A stretch of 64,000 nucleotides of DNA from the NCBI GenBank assembly GCA_963575745.1, contig CAUYUJ010005614.1, forward strand, positions 358,363 to 422,362, in the 5' to 3' direction. The translations under genes were made by a program, and so were the position numbers. The notes under the pieces were generated by a model. That model had not been told where the DNA came from and ran no database searches. It was given only the letters and a program-made list of their open reading frames with translations. This document shows, piece by piece, positions 18,945-30,480 of the stretch. Origin of the DNA: Prorocentrum cordatum. Lineage: Eukaryota > Sar > Dinophyceae > Prorocentrales > Prorocentraceae. Position 1 is the stretch's first letter; every line of letters starts with the position of its first letter.

Positions 18945-19135
18945 CGGTGGCACCCCTCACGCAAATCGGCGGGGTCAGGGTCCAAAAACACATGGGATTT
19001 GAAACATTTCTGAAATTCGGTGGCACCCCTCACGCAGATCCGTCGGGTCAGGGTCCAAAAACAAACAGGATTTGCCACATGTCTGAAATTCGGCGGCACC
19101 CCTCACGCAGATCGGCAGGGTCAGGGTCGAAAAAC
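18945..19135. repeat. 73-bp satellite, block 2
   Basis: Further copies of the satellite at 17005-17520, with the same CACCCCTCACGCAGATC core at about 18952, 19025 and 19099. Confidence 0.8.
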
Positions 19136-19264
19136 AAATAGGTCCCGACACTGCTTCACGGCAAAGCCAAAGCCTCATGACTTCGCTCTTCCATGGCCCA
19201 TTCTCCGAGAGAGGGGGCCGGCGGCAGGGGGCGAAGCCCTTACGGATAAGTGATTTTCCATTGG

Positions 19265-19915
19265 TATTTGAAGGATTTTGGCATGTGTTTCTTCTCGGCA
19301 TTCCGACGGCTCAAGACGGCCCAAGAGGCCCCCAAGATCGCCCCAAGATCGCCCACGAGGCTTCAAGATGGCCCCATGACGGCCCAAGAGGCCCCCAAGA
19401 CGGCCCCAAGAGGCCCCCAAGAGGCCTTCAAGACGGCCAAGGTGGCCTCCAAGACGGCTGAGATGGCCCCAAGATGCCTCCAAGACGGCCCAAGATGCAT
19501 CCAAGACGGCCTAAGACGGCCCAAGAGGCCCCCAAGAGGCGCCCAAGACGGCCCAAGAGGCCTCCAAGAGGTCCTCCAGGAGGGCCCGAAGAGACCAAAA
19601 TCATTGCTTTCCTCCGGGTTTTGAAGGATTTTGGCATTCGCTTCTTCTCGACAGCGACGGAGAGACCATACAGGACCTCTAAGTCCAGGAACGATCCCTC
19701 CAAGACTGACAAGATGGCCTCCAGGACGGTCCCAAGACGCCTCCAAGACGGCCAACGTGGCCGAAGGTGGCCTCCAAGATGCGTCCAAGATGATCAAGAT
19801 GGCCCCAAGAAGCCCCAATACAGCCCCAAAATGGCTTCCAAGACAGTCCCAAGATGCCTCCAAGACCGCAAAGATGGCCCAATAAAACCCTGGAGTAGCC
19901 CAAGAGGCTCCCAAG
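19265..19915. repeat. CCAAGANGGCC minisatellite unit, copy 2
   Basis: The first part (19272-19605) duplicates 16432-16790; the second part (19690-19915) is more diverged. It ends against a CT-rich stretch and the second stem-loop module. Confidence 0.8.
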
Positions 19916-19974
19916 AGGCCTCATCCTCCCTTCTCCCTTCTTCCTCCCTCTCCTCTCCTTCCTCCTCCCCCACC

Positions 19975-20115
19975 GTGTTCCCCGAAGGCTTTCCAAACCG
20001 ATTCGGGGAACACATGGTCCGACAGCTTGGCAGGCCTCTGGCCACAACGTTCGGCCACATAGGCGCTTCCAACAAGGCAGGGGGCGGCGGCGATTCGCCG
20101 TAGGCGTCTTCGATG
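19975..20115. repeat. Stem-loop module, copy 2
   Basis: A perfect GTGTTCCCCGAA / TTCGGGGAACAC inverted repeat at 19975-19986 and 20002-20013, then the same conserved flank as at 15950-16060. Confidence 0.8.
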
Positions 20116-20119
20116 AGCC

Positions 20120-21340
20120 GTTTCCTTCGGGCTTCGAGAGGTACATCCCCAACTGGGGAGGTGAGACGGTGGGGGTCTGGATGGGGATGGAGACGGGGAC
20201 AGGGGTCGGTTGAATGATACTGAGACGAGGGCGGGGGAGGGGCGGGAGGAGCGGGAGAGGACTTCGCGAGTGGGTCAAGCTCAGGTCTGCGACCCCCGTG
20301 CTCCCCAGCATCGGGTCCGTCATGCAGCGAGCTCCGCAGCTGCAGGTCGGCGCCGAGGCCCGGGTCGCCATCGCGGTGGCTGGCATGTGGCAGTCGGTGT
20401 GTGGTGCGTGCCGTTGCTGCGCAGGCTGCGCGCGCAGAGTGCGCAGCGGCGACACGAGGGGGACGCAAGAATAGGGAAATGTACGGAGTGGGGGGGCAGC
20501 GGGAATGGAACCGGGAAGGTAACAGATACGGGTGCAGAGAAGGAAGATGGCAAGGGGCAAGGAGGTGGCGGCGCAAGCGTCCTGCGGCACGGGCTGCCGC
20601 GCTCGCTGCGGCCCGTGCACTTCGGGAGGGACTCTACTTCCGCGTGCACCTCCTCCCCCTCATCATCGTCCTCCCCCTCCTCCGCCCGCCCCTCCCCGCC
20701 CTCCCGTTCGTCTTCCCCTCTCCTCCGACGCAGCATCTCTGCTCGTGGCGTCGGCCCCCGGGGATCCAAGGCCCCTTCCTTGGAGCCCGCTTCTCATCCT
20801 GAGCTGTTTGGCTGGCGGTCCAAAGGGGCCGGGAAGTGGCCCCCACGAGGCCGAAAAAGAGGAATGAAAGAAGAGCCGTCGTGATGCGTGTTCGCGCCGC
20901 CCGGACTGGAAGGGAAGGCTCCCCCCCCCTCCCCCCCGCTCCGCACTCCCCCCCAGGAGCCCGGCGGAGGGAAGAGGGGTGGACAGCCCAGAGCTGGGAG
21001 GCCTCGTCGAGGACATGGGCGGCCAGAGCCCCCTACACGCGCATCGACCCACCCCCCTGGATGGGGTCGAAGGGTCGCGCCGCATCGCCGATGCCTCGGC
21101 GATGCATCGGCGATGTGTCGGCGACGCATCGGCGGCGTCGGCGTGGGGAGACCCGGGCTCCACATCGAGCCGCATCGCCGATGCATCGGCGGTGCGGCGC
21201 GATCCTCCGACCCCATCCACTCGGACCCCGTCCGGGAGGCCCAGAGGGCGGTCGGAGAGCCCCTGGATACGCGTCGAGACCCACCCCCCTGGGCCGCCAG
21301 CCCCTGCTGCCGCCACCGACCCCGCGGCAGCACGCGCCCA

Positions 21341-21425
<85 letters not shown>

Positions 21426-22980
21426 ACAACGACGACGGCGACGACGATCCGCCACAGCGGCCTCCCGCCGCGCGGCGAGGCCGCCGCCCCTGCGGCGCGC
21501 GCGCCGCGGGGCCGCCCCCGCGACCGCTGGCCGGGGGCCAGGCGCACGGCCGCGGCCATGGCCGGGCGCACCGGCGCCGCGGGGCGCAGGGGCCCGCGGC
21601 CCGGGCCTTCCCCGCGAGCCTGCCCGGAGGCCGCCAGACTGGACCTCCCCCGAGAGCCTGCTGGAGAGGGCGGCGGCGAGGGGGCCGCGGGGCCGCCCAG
21701 GGTGAGGAGCTGGGCCCCGGGGACGGGCAGGCGGGACCTCCGAGGACAGGCAGGCAGGACAGCGGCCCGATGCCAGGTTCGGGGCAGGTCTGACCCGGCT
21801 CTGCCTCCATGTCGGGGGCACTGCCACGGTCGTCCGAGGCCTCCTCCGCGTCGTTCGCGCACGGGCGCTCCCCACACTCCTGCCCGGAGGGGAGATCGGG
21901 CCCGACCGGGCCGAAGCTCCCAGCATAGCGACTCGTGGATCCTGGCGGGGGCGGAGTCCAGGGTATCGCATGTGACTGAGCAAGCCAGTGGGCCCTTCGC
22001 GCTCGGGTGCCCAGAGGCACCCCTTCGGGGCTGGACGGCGAGAGGCGGCGGCATGCAGCCGCCGCTCGGGCGCGGGCCTGTCTGCGCACGAAGCCGAGGA
22101 CAAGCCCGCCGCCCCGGGTCTCCCGCGACGACGGCGGCGGCGGCGGCCTGGCTTCCGAATTCGGGTCATGGCTCGGGCCTCCAGCGGCCGTTCGGGGCGG
22201 TTCGGGCGCATCCCGCGGGGCGCTCTCGGCGAGGCGCGGCTGCTGGAGGGCACCCCGAAGCGCCGAGAGCCGAGGAGAACCTCGAGCCTCGAACCCCGAC
22301 AAACCTAGGCCACTCCAGCGAAGGGCCACTCTGACGCGCAGCCGGACGGGAGAGGCTCACAATCACTCGGCATCAAGTCGAGAAATCGGATCGAAGCGAA
22401 ATGTGCGTCGGACCGGGCGGATTCCGCACGGAGTCGGAGTCGAATCGAATCGGCAGTGGCGTGATGCACAACAGCAGCGCCTTGCGAGCATCGGGCTGCA
22501 TCGGATCGTCGGAACACCGAACTCGAATCGGATCGAGCGGCCCGGAATGGATATCGAATCGGATCGATGAGCAAGAGGACGTAAGTGCAAGCATCTGGCT
22601 AGATGGCGCCGCAGTTTCTCCTCGCCCCCGAGGACAAACAAGCGTGACAATCTGCAAGACTGGCGCACCCTGCGTTGGTGCTGCATGCACTCTAGCAGTG
22701 CGCAGCGACACGGAGATGGTGAAGCGAGCGCAGGGTTATACGCACAGCCTCTAGGAGGACAACGAGGGGGAAGAGTGGGCGCAGCGGAAAGGGAAGCAGG
22801 AGGCTAAACTGCGCAACACTCGTTGTGCCTGCTCGCGGCGACTAGTCCGAAGCATGCCCCAAGCCACTGCTGCGCAGTGGCTGCGCGGCGGGAATGGAGA
22901 GGGTATCAGAAAGGAAACGAGTAACTACCACAAAGAAGAGTCAAATGCAAGAGCGATCTGTGGGTTGACTGGAACAACCA
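20120..22980. other. GC-rich low-complexity region without recognised gene
   Basis: Long frames on both strands are Pro/Arg/Ser-rich and reflect base composition. Notable subregions are a palindromic ATCGGCGATG/GCATCGGCG cluster at 21066-21200, a (GAC)n tract at 21343-21415, and an (AATCGGATCGA)-like stretch at 22380-22570. I see no conserved domain. A pair of overlapping frames above 450 codons on each strand (20979-22334 plus, 20794-22329 minus) shows how little frame length means here. Confidence 0.6.
21343..21415. repeat. (GAC)n trinucleotide tract
   Basis: About 24 near-perfect GAC/ACG repeats, followed by degenerate GGCGGCGAC copies. Confidence 0.9.
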
Positions 22981-22984
22981 TCCC

Positions 22985-23938
22985 TCAGGCACCCAGCAAG
23001 GCGCGGCGGGCTGGGTGCATCAGGCCGCCCACCGCTTCGAGCGCCTGAAAGGCCTCGGCCTGGCTCTTGCCGCTGGCCACCACGTCCTCGCAAGCAAGGA
23101 ACTTCTGGAGCACGCTCGTGAAGCCCGCCTTTTCGGCCTTCTCAGCGATGTCCTTCTCCAGCACAACTGCCGCCATCGCTGGCGCAGCCTTGCCGCGGCT
23201 CTTGCCCTGGGCCACGGGGGCCTTCTTGCTGGAGTCGCGCTCCCTGGGCGCGCGGGGCAGCTTCGCAGGCGGCGTCTCGGCCTTGTCCGCCTTGCGCTTC
23301 CGGGAGGTGCCCTGCTTCGCTGCCGGCGTCTTGGCGGCGTCCGCCTTGCGATTCCTCGGACTGCCCTGCTTCGCGCCGTCCTCGCCGCCACCGTTGCTTT
23401 TCCACTCCTCCACGGCCTTGTCATACGCGGCCCTCAGCTCCGTGGCTTTCGCCTCGAACGGCTTCTTGTCCTCCTCCGACACGGCCTTCCACTTCTCGCC
23501 GGCGAGCTTGGCGACGACGGGCGGCTTTGTGCTGCCGGCCTCCTTCGCGAGCGCCTCGCGGTTCTCGCCGAGCCACAGCCAATAGGAGGACGGCGGCCGC
23601 GTCGGCTTCCCCTCAGACCTCTGGGCGTCCTTTTTCGCCTTCTTGTCAGCTTTGGCCTGCTTCCCCTCGCTCTTCTCCAGGCGACGCTTGCCCACCTGGC
23701 CTCCAGCGTTCTTGAACTCTTCCATGGCCTTGTCGTACGTGGACTTCAGCTCCGCCGCCCGTTCCTCGAAGGGCTTCTTGGCCTCCGCCGACATGGCCTT
23801 CCACTTCTCGCCCGCGAGCTTGCCGACGACAGGCCCCCTCGCGCTGCCAGCCTCCTTCGTCAGCGAGTCGCGGTTCTCGCTGAGCCAGATCCAGTAGGCG
23901 TTCTGCGGCTTCTTCGGCTCCTCGAGCTCCGCCGCCAT
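22985..23938 (-). CDS. Double HMG-box protein
   Basis: An uninterrupted 317-codon gene if the ATG at 23936-23938 is used. I chose it because it opens MAAELEEPKKPQNAYWIWLS, directly at the first HMG box; the frame runs 251 codons further up but that sequence is low-complexity. HMG box 1 spans residues 8-76 and box 2 residues 113-181. Both have the P-x-x-x-Y-W-x-W-L opening, a K-L-A-G-E-K-W-K core, and K-K-P-F-E then a Y-D-K-A. HMG boxes bend DNA; such small proteins are common in dinoflagellates, which have little histone-based packaging. A Lys/Arg-rich linker and tail (77-112, 186-250) likely bind DNA or direct the protein to the nucleus. The last 60 residues (258-317) form a helical region I do not recognise. 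No intron is visible. Confidence 0.85.
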   Translation of the reverse strand: MAAELEEPKKPQNAYWIWLSENRDSLTKEAGSARGPVVGKLAGEKWKAMSAEAKKPFEERAAELKSTYDKAMEEFKNAGGQVGKRRLEKSEGKQAKADKKAKKDAQRSEGKPTRPPSSYWLWLGENREALAKEAGSTKPPVVAKLAGEKWKAVSEEDKKPFEAKATELRAAYDKAVEEWKSNGGGEDGAKQGSPRNRKADAAKTPAAKQGTSRKRKADKAETPPAKLPRAPRERDSSKKAPVAQGKSRGKAAPAMAAVVLEKDIAEKAEKAGFTSVLQKFLACEDVVASGKSQAEAFQALEAVGGLMHPARRALLGA

Positions 23939-25548
23939 GCTGGCTCGCTGCTGAGGGGGTCCGAACGCACAGGCGGCCTTGAGCAAGAATTGCTGTGGAC
24001 TCCTGGGGAAGACTCTTCGGGGAGCGGGGCTCCTGGGCGACTCTGCTCGGGGCGTCTCGCTGAGGGGCTCCCAGGGAAGTCTCGTGCCTCCCGCCGGGGA
24101 TTCCTGCACAGGCTGACCAGGGCGGGGGCTCCTCGGAGGGCTCCTGGGGTGGGCTGGCTGGGCTGGGGGGGGCGGAGTCCTGCGGAAGCCCTTGGGGGGC
24201 TTCCTTGCGTGATCCACTGTGGAGATTCCCCGGGATGTTCCTGAAAAGAACTCCGGCGGGAGGTTCATGGCACGGACTCTCGGAAAAGTGCCTGGACCGA
24301 CTCTTCGGAAGGCTCCTTGGGAGAACTCCTGGGGGGTCATGGGAAGGACTTCTGAGCGTGGTGGCTCCTTGGGAAAACTCTTGTGGAGTCTCGCGAGAGT
24401 GGACCCCTGCGGAGGTCCCCCAAACAAGTGAGAGGTATGCGGTCGGCTTGTTTGATCTGCCCCATCCGAACATGACGCAACGACGAAGACCGACATGCTG
24501 CTGCAACCGACGACAACGACCCAGACCATGACCGTGGGATGAGCAGAACGTTGAATACACCCACTCGCAGCCTGCACGCCCCTGTTGCGACAATCACTGG
24601 GGCTCTTACTCTGCCCTTTGGCGACGCCGGCTCTTGAAAGTGCAGTGCGGGACGCATCTTGCGAACGCGCCCAGGACCCCCGAAGCCGCAAGAAATTAGA
24701 TCAGCGAAATCCCCACATCACGGTGCGAGAACCGAGACGTGCGATCGAATTCGCGCCCCTGAGGTCAGAGAGAGGGAAACGAATCGTCCCTTGGGAACCA
24801 GACCGGACGACGTATACATCTGGTGCGCGCGGGTGCACCATCCCCGTCAGAAACCCGTACAGAACGATTGCGGTTGCACCTACCGTACGGTAGACGACGA
24901 GCCAGCACTGGTTCTAGATGGTTCGAAATACGGGGAACTGCTCGCATGCAACTTCGGGCGCGATCCGCAGCTGCAGGCATGCAGCTTCGAAGCGCCTGTT
25001 TTGTCAGGAATCCCAGACAAACAAACCCCTTTTCTGCGAAATTTACGAATATTGTTTTTATGACAAGCATGCAATCGAGTAGTGATGATGCTAGTAATCA
25101 TGTCGGTGATGCTGTTGATGGAAAGTGTGATGACTGTTATGATGTCGGCCGTGGTGGTGCTGGTACGCAGTTATGAGCATGACCATGACGATGAGCAGAA
25201 CGTTGAATACTGCTGAGCTGCCCACGTGGAGGCCTCCCAAATGGGGCTAGAGCAGACGGGGTCGGAGGAGCGCACCACATCGCCGATCGACGATGCATGG
25301 ACGCTGCATCGACGCTGCATCGACAACCTCGGGGCCCGACCCGCGATACGAGAGAAGGGTAACGTAGCCTGAGCGGCTTCCCTGGAGAGAGGGGCTATCG
25401 ACAGCCCTTATTCAGAGGGCGAGTCCTGCGCATGTAGGCCAGCATTGAGCAAGCAAGACAGGGGAGGCAAGCAAATCCTGGTTGCTTGCAAGGTGCACTG
25501 CATGTGAGACTCCATTCATAGATACGCTTCCATCATTCTAATATCGGC
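23939..25548. other. Upstream region of the HMG gene, no other gene recognised
   Basis: Bases 23940-24440 carry degenerate repeats around CTCCTGGGG / GGGAAGACTC on the presumed 5' side of the HMG gene. A 20-base sequence, ATGAGCAGAACGTTGAATAC, occurs twice (24539-24558 and 25191-25210). Bases 25260-25340 contain GCATCGACGCTGCATCGAC palindromic repeats like those at 21.1 kb. No coding region is convincing. Confidence 0.5.
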
Positions 25549-25551
25549 TTG

Positions 25552-25650
25552 TCCTCCCCCCTCCTCCTCCTCCTCCTCCTCCTCCTCCTCCTCCTCCTCC
25601 TCCTCCTCCTCCTCCTCCTCCTCATCCTCCTCATCCTCCTTCTTCTCCTC
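25552..25650. repeat. (CTC)n tract
   Basis: About 30 CTC/TCC triplets, mostly perfect, with ATC and TTC interruptions at the right end. Confidence 0.9.
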
Positions 25651-28540
25651 CTAGGGCCTTCATTCCCCCTCTCGCTTCCCACCTTTCTGGCAATCTCCTG
25701 TCCTCAGTGTCCTCGTGGCATGCCCTGCCCATCTTTATCGGGGCGTGACCTGCCAAAGGATCCCCCGTCCAAAGCCTTGACGCCTCGATAGGTCCATCTT
25801 GGCAACTTCTTCGAGCTGCGTCCAACCGTGACAACGGCTGGACACTGGACGCAGCTCGAAAAGTGAAGATGGCCGCGAGGGAAGGAGGAAGATAAGGAAA
25901 AAGGCCACGAGGAAAGGAAAAAGCGTCAAGCCTTCCTCGTTCCTCCCCAGACCTCCTACAACGTGTTTTCTCTCGCAGCGTGAACCCAAGGACCAAGGAG
26001 GGGTCTCGACCCTTCCCTCACGACCGACAGTCCCAGGCCCCGCAAGGCTGCTCAGGCCGAAATCCCCGCCCCCCCCAAAAAGAAACCAAACTACTGCGCG
26101 AAGGAACAGGGACTCCTGATGAAAACGGGCCCTGGCGGAAATGGGCCCTGGACCATGGGGCCTTCCTCAGGACGGGCTCTTCACCGTCCCTTCTTCTGAC
26201 CGTTCAGGTGAGGGCCCCAGGAGCACGTCCACGGCGACAGACCTCCAGGGCCCCTGTCCACCAGGACCCCTCTCATTCGTGGCGGTCCTCCCTCCTCCCT
26301 GGCCCTGCTCTGGAGTCCCTGGAGGCCCCCGAAGGCCTCCAGAGGAAGAAGGCCAGAAGACTTCCCTCCTCCCTTCGGGAGCGGCCTGCCCAGCCCCTTG
26401 CGCGGCGAGCCCCTTCCGCGACGGGCCGCTCACCCCCGAAGCTCCCCTCCGGCCGCCTGCCCGCGTCTTGGGGCGAAGCGGTGCGGGTCGTCACGGTGAG
26501 GATCGGCGCCCCAGGGGTTGATCGCGCCGCCCCTGATGCTTCCCTGCGGTAGCGACGTGCGAACCCTGCCCCCCCCACCATCGGTTCTCCTGAATCGATG
26601 GGAGGCGGGAGCATCGTCAGATTTCGCCACGCGTTCGCCGAATTCCGAACCCTACCCCCGCCCTGATCGGCGAGGGCAGGGTTCGGAATTCGCCGCCTAT
26701 CCCTTCCCTCCCTTGCACTGCCTCCTTCGGCGAGCCGCCGGTCATCGCCCGGGCCCCAGAAGTCTGCGGCGGCCTCCGCGCTCACTTCTTCTTCAGCGCT
26801 TCTGGCGGCGGCACCCGAAGCCAGGCGAGGGGGGAAAGGCGACGCGCGGCCCCGCAGGAGAGGGGGAATCCGCGGATCCCCGCCACAGGAGCTCGGCCAC
26901 TGGATTCTGTTGGTCTCTGGTCTCCACTGGACACGCTGCCTGAGGGGAGGTACGTGCTGCTGCGTTTCGAGGCCTCGACCCTGGGAACTGTTCTGCTTGC
27001 ACAGGACTGGAGCCCTCGGCCCTCCAGCGCGGCATTTCGCGAAGCGGCAAAGGCCCTTCCTCTGAAAATAGGCCGACCTGGCCTGGCTGGCTATTGAGGG
27101 GGACACCTGGCGGCGGGGGAGAACAACCCTCCGAGGAGTGCTCAGGAGGAAGGGGAGAGCGGACGCTGCCTGCGCCCATCTCCGTGCCTGAGCCTGACTG
27201 AGCCCGTGCCTGTACCTCTGCGAATGTATCCTAAACGGTCTGCCCACTACTAAGCAATGCCCTGGCTTCGTTGACGGGCACAAGCATGGACTGTCGGAGG
27301 TCTGAGACGCCGCGCCTGATGCGCTCCGAGCGCCGGGAGAGGGGTGTGGGGAAGGCACCAACGCCCACCCAAGAAATCCGACTGGACCTCCGGATGTGTT
27401 TGTTTGTGCCGCTCTCTGGACTTCATGCATGCGCGTTTGCGTCGGATTCACCATATCGCCGAATGAAGCTGCGCTTAGCACCGCATGAAGCTGCGCTGCG
27501 TCAACTCGCCCAACCTCTACTGCTGAAGACATACCCGCGAAACTGCACGAAAATACGCAAGCAAGCGAAAAAGCAAGCAGAAATGACAGTAAGTGGGCGG
27601 AATGCAAGGATGCGCGGTAGATCAGATTCAGGCACACAGGCACGAAAGCAGTCGGCTGTGCACGCAAGGCTGGCGCGACCCCAGACAATCAAGCAGGCAG
27701 GCAGGCAACTGCACTCAAGACGACAGGTGCAACAGTTACTTAGAAATGGTGCAAAAAAATGACAAAGTTGTTATGTCCAGGCGAGCCTAGGATCCTTGCA
27801 GGTCCTTGTCTCATGAGGAGAGAATCGCCACACCTCCTGCTTCAGGGTTGGATGGCAAACGGAGAACGCATGAAAGCGAAGGCAGGCAAGGCAGTACAGA
27901 CGCAGGTTGAAGGTAAGGGGCGTGGCGCACTCTTGACCACAGCCGCCCTCTTCTTCTTAGCAACCATCAGCTTGAAGCGGTCAAAGTCAGACATCGCCGC
28001 GCGAGTCTCCTGCGAATGACCGACGGTTATGCTTGACATTCACCATAATCAGTTAAAACTGTGATGATGCGAGAGGATACGGATGCAAAACGAAGAGAAA
28101 GAGGCAGATACCTTAGCCTCACGCGCAGACGCAGACATGCGCGTGGTCGTGATCGTTGGTCGTCACACACAGAGACCAGCAATGAGAGGCGCCGCCCAAA
28201 TTCCGACCTCCGCCTCGGTTACTCAGAATCAAGGACGTCTGATGCCGTCAGTTTTTGAACGATTACCCTCCGACCTTCCAATCTCTTGCCAGGGCCAGCT
28301 TTTTATTCGGAATCGTTCTTTGAACACACTGGAGCCTCGAAACGGCCTGGACACCGAAAACTACGAACCAATCCAGACAAGAACGGGGAGCGCCGACTCT
28401 GAGTTTGCGTGCGCGGAGGCACGGACTGGCACGCAACGCGACATGGGTTACACATGGAGGATCTCGAATGCCTAGATGGTTGGCTTGAATAGCTTGCGCT
28501 TGGTGGTTGCCTGCGGATGCTTTGATCAAGTGTTGCGCGT
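25651..28540. other. No recognised gene
   Basis: The longest frame, 26273-27688 minus (471 codons), starts with a hydrophobic stretch (LLSFLLAFSLACVFSCSFAG, residues 33-52) that could be a membrane segment, but the rest is Arg/Ser/Pro-rich and lacks any domain I know. The plus-strand frames are no better. A strong stem-loop lies at 26640-26691. Confidence 0.4.
26640..26691. repeat. 52-base stem-loop with EcoRI-containing arms
   Basis: Arms GAATTCCGAACCCT (26640-26653) and AGGGTTCGGAATTC (26678-26691) are exact reverse complements. Inside the loop, GCCCT and AGGGC form a second short stem. It may be a foldback element end or a structural RNA signal. Confidence 0.85.
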
Positions 28541-28544
28541 GGCC

Positions 28545-28739
28545 TGTGCACGTGTGTGCGATTGCGTGTGCGTGTGCGTGTGCGTGTGCGTGTGCGCGTG
28601 CGCGTGCGCGTGCGCGTGCGCGCGCCGGTGCGGGTGCGGGTGCGGGCGCGGGTGCTGGTGCGGGCGCGGGTGGGGGTGCGTGTGCGCGTGCGCGTGCGTC
28701 GGCGTGTGCGTGCGCGTGTGCGTGTGCGTGTGCGCGTGC

Positions 28740-28771
<32 letters not shown>

Positions 28772-29340
28772 GCGCGTGTGCGTGTGCGTGCGCGTGTGCT
28801 TGTGCGTGTGCGTGTGCCTGTGCGTGTGCGTGCGCGCGTGCGTGTGCGTGTGCGTGTGCGTGTGAGAGCGCGTGTGCGTGTGCGTGTGCGTGTCCATGTG
28901 CGTGTGCGTGTGCGTGTGCGCGCGCGTTTGCGCGTGCGGGTGCGCGGGCGCGTCTGCGGGTGCGGGTGCGGGCGCCAGCGCGGGCGCGGGCGCGGGCGCG
29001 GGTGCGGGTGCGCGCGTGCGTGTGCGCGTGCGTGTGCGTGTGCGAGTGCGTGTGCGTGTGCGTGCGCGTGTGCGTGTGCGTGCGCGCGTGCGTGTGCGCG
29101 CGCGTGCGTGTGCGTGCGCGCGTGCGTGTCCGCGTGCGTGCGCGCCAGCGTGTGCGCGGGCGCGTGCGCGTGCGTGTGCGTGTGCGTGCGCGCGCGTGCG
29201 TGCGCGTGCGCGTGCGCGCGTCCGTGCGCGTGTGCGCGTGCGTGCGCGCGTGCGCGTGCGTGTGCGTGCGCGCGTGCGCGCGCGTTTGCGCGCGCGGGTG
29301 CGCGGGCGCGTCTGCGGGTGCGGGCGCGGGCGCGAGCGCG

Positions 29341-29375
<35 letters not shown>

Positions 29376-30480
29376 AAATGCGGGTGCTTCTGCGTGTGCG
29401 CGCGCGTGCGCGCCAGCGTGTGCGCGGGCGCGTGCGCGTGCGTGTGCGTGTGCGTGCGCGTGCGCGTGCGTGCGCGCGCGCGTGCGCGCGTCCGCGCGCG
29501 TGCGCGCGTGCGCGTGCGCGTGCGCGCACGCGTATGCGCGTGCGTGTGCGTGTGCGTGTGCGCGTGCGTGTGCGTGTACTTGTGCGCGTGCTTGTGCGCG
29601 TGCGTGCGCGCGCGCGCGTGCGCGCGAACGCGGGCGCGTGCTTGTGCGTGTGCGCGCGCATGCGTGTGCGTGCGCGCGCATGCGTGTGCGCGTGCGTATA
29701 CGTGTGCGTGTGCGTGCGCGTGTGCGCGCGTGTGCGTGTGCGCGTGCGCGTGCACGTGCGCGTGCGCGTGCGTGTGCGAGTGCGCGTGCGGGTGCGGGTG
29801 CGGGTGCGTGTGCGCGTGAGTGTGCGCGTGTGTGTGCGTGTGCGTGTGCGTGTGCGCGTGCGCGTGCGTGTGCGTGTGCGTGGACGCGTGCGCGTGCGCG
29901 TGCGTGCGCGGGCGCGGGCGCGGGCGCGGGTGCGTGTGCGGGTGCGTGTGAGTGTGCGTGTGCGTGCGCGTGTGCGTGTGCGCATGCGCGTGCGCATGTG
30001 CGCGTGCGTGTGCGAGTGCGCGTGCGGGGGCGGGTGCGTGTGCGCGTGCGTGTGCATGTGCGCATGCGTGTGCGTGTGCGTGTGCGCGTGCGCGTGCATG
30101 TGCGTGTGCGTGAACGCGTGCGCGTGCGTGTGCGTGCGTGTGCGAGGGCGCGGGGGCGGGTGCGGGTGCGGGTGTATGTGCGCGTGCGTGCGCGCGTGCG
30201 CGTGCGTGTGCGTGTGCGGGCGCGTGTGCGCGTGCGCGTGCGTCTGCGTGTGCGCGTGCGTGTGCGTGCGCGTGCGCGCGTGCGTGCCCGTGTGCGCGCG
30301 CGCGTGCGCGAACGTGCGCGTGTGCGTGCGCGAGCGCGTGTGCGTGTGCGCGTGCGCGTGCGCGTGCGTATGCGTGTGATCGTGCGTGCGCGTGTGCGCG
30401 TGCACGTGCGCGTGCGTGCGCGTGTTCGCGTGCTCGCGCACGCGTGCGTGCGCGCCCGAGCGCCGCGTGCGCATGTGCGC
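28545..30480. repeat. Alternating purine-pyrimidine satellite (GTGCGC/GTGCGT)n
   Basis: About 1.9 kb of hexamers GTGCGT, GTGCGC and GCGCGC with scattered GGGTGC variants. Long frames of Arg/Ala/Val/Cys on the plus strand and His/Thr/Ala/Arg on the minus strand are repeat products. Alternating purine-pyrimidine sequence of this length is strongly Z-DNA-prone. Confidence 0.95.

Noticed and set aside
20663-22334. Overlapping frames over 400 codons on both strands
   Set aside because: GC-rich sequence lacks stops by chance; composition is Pro/Arg/Ser and no domain is visible.
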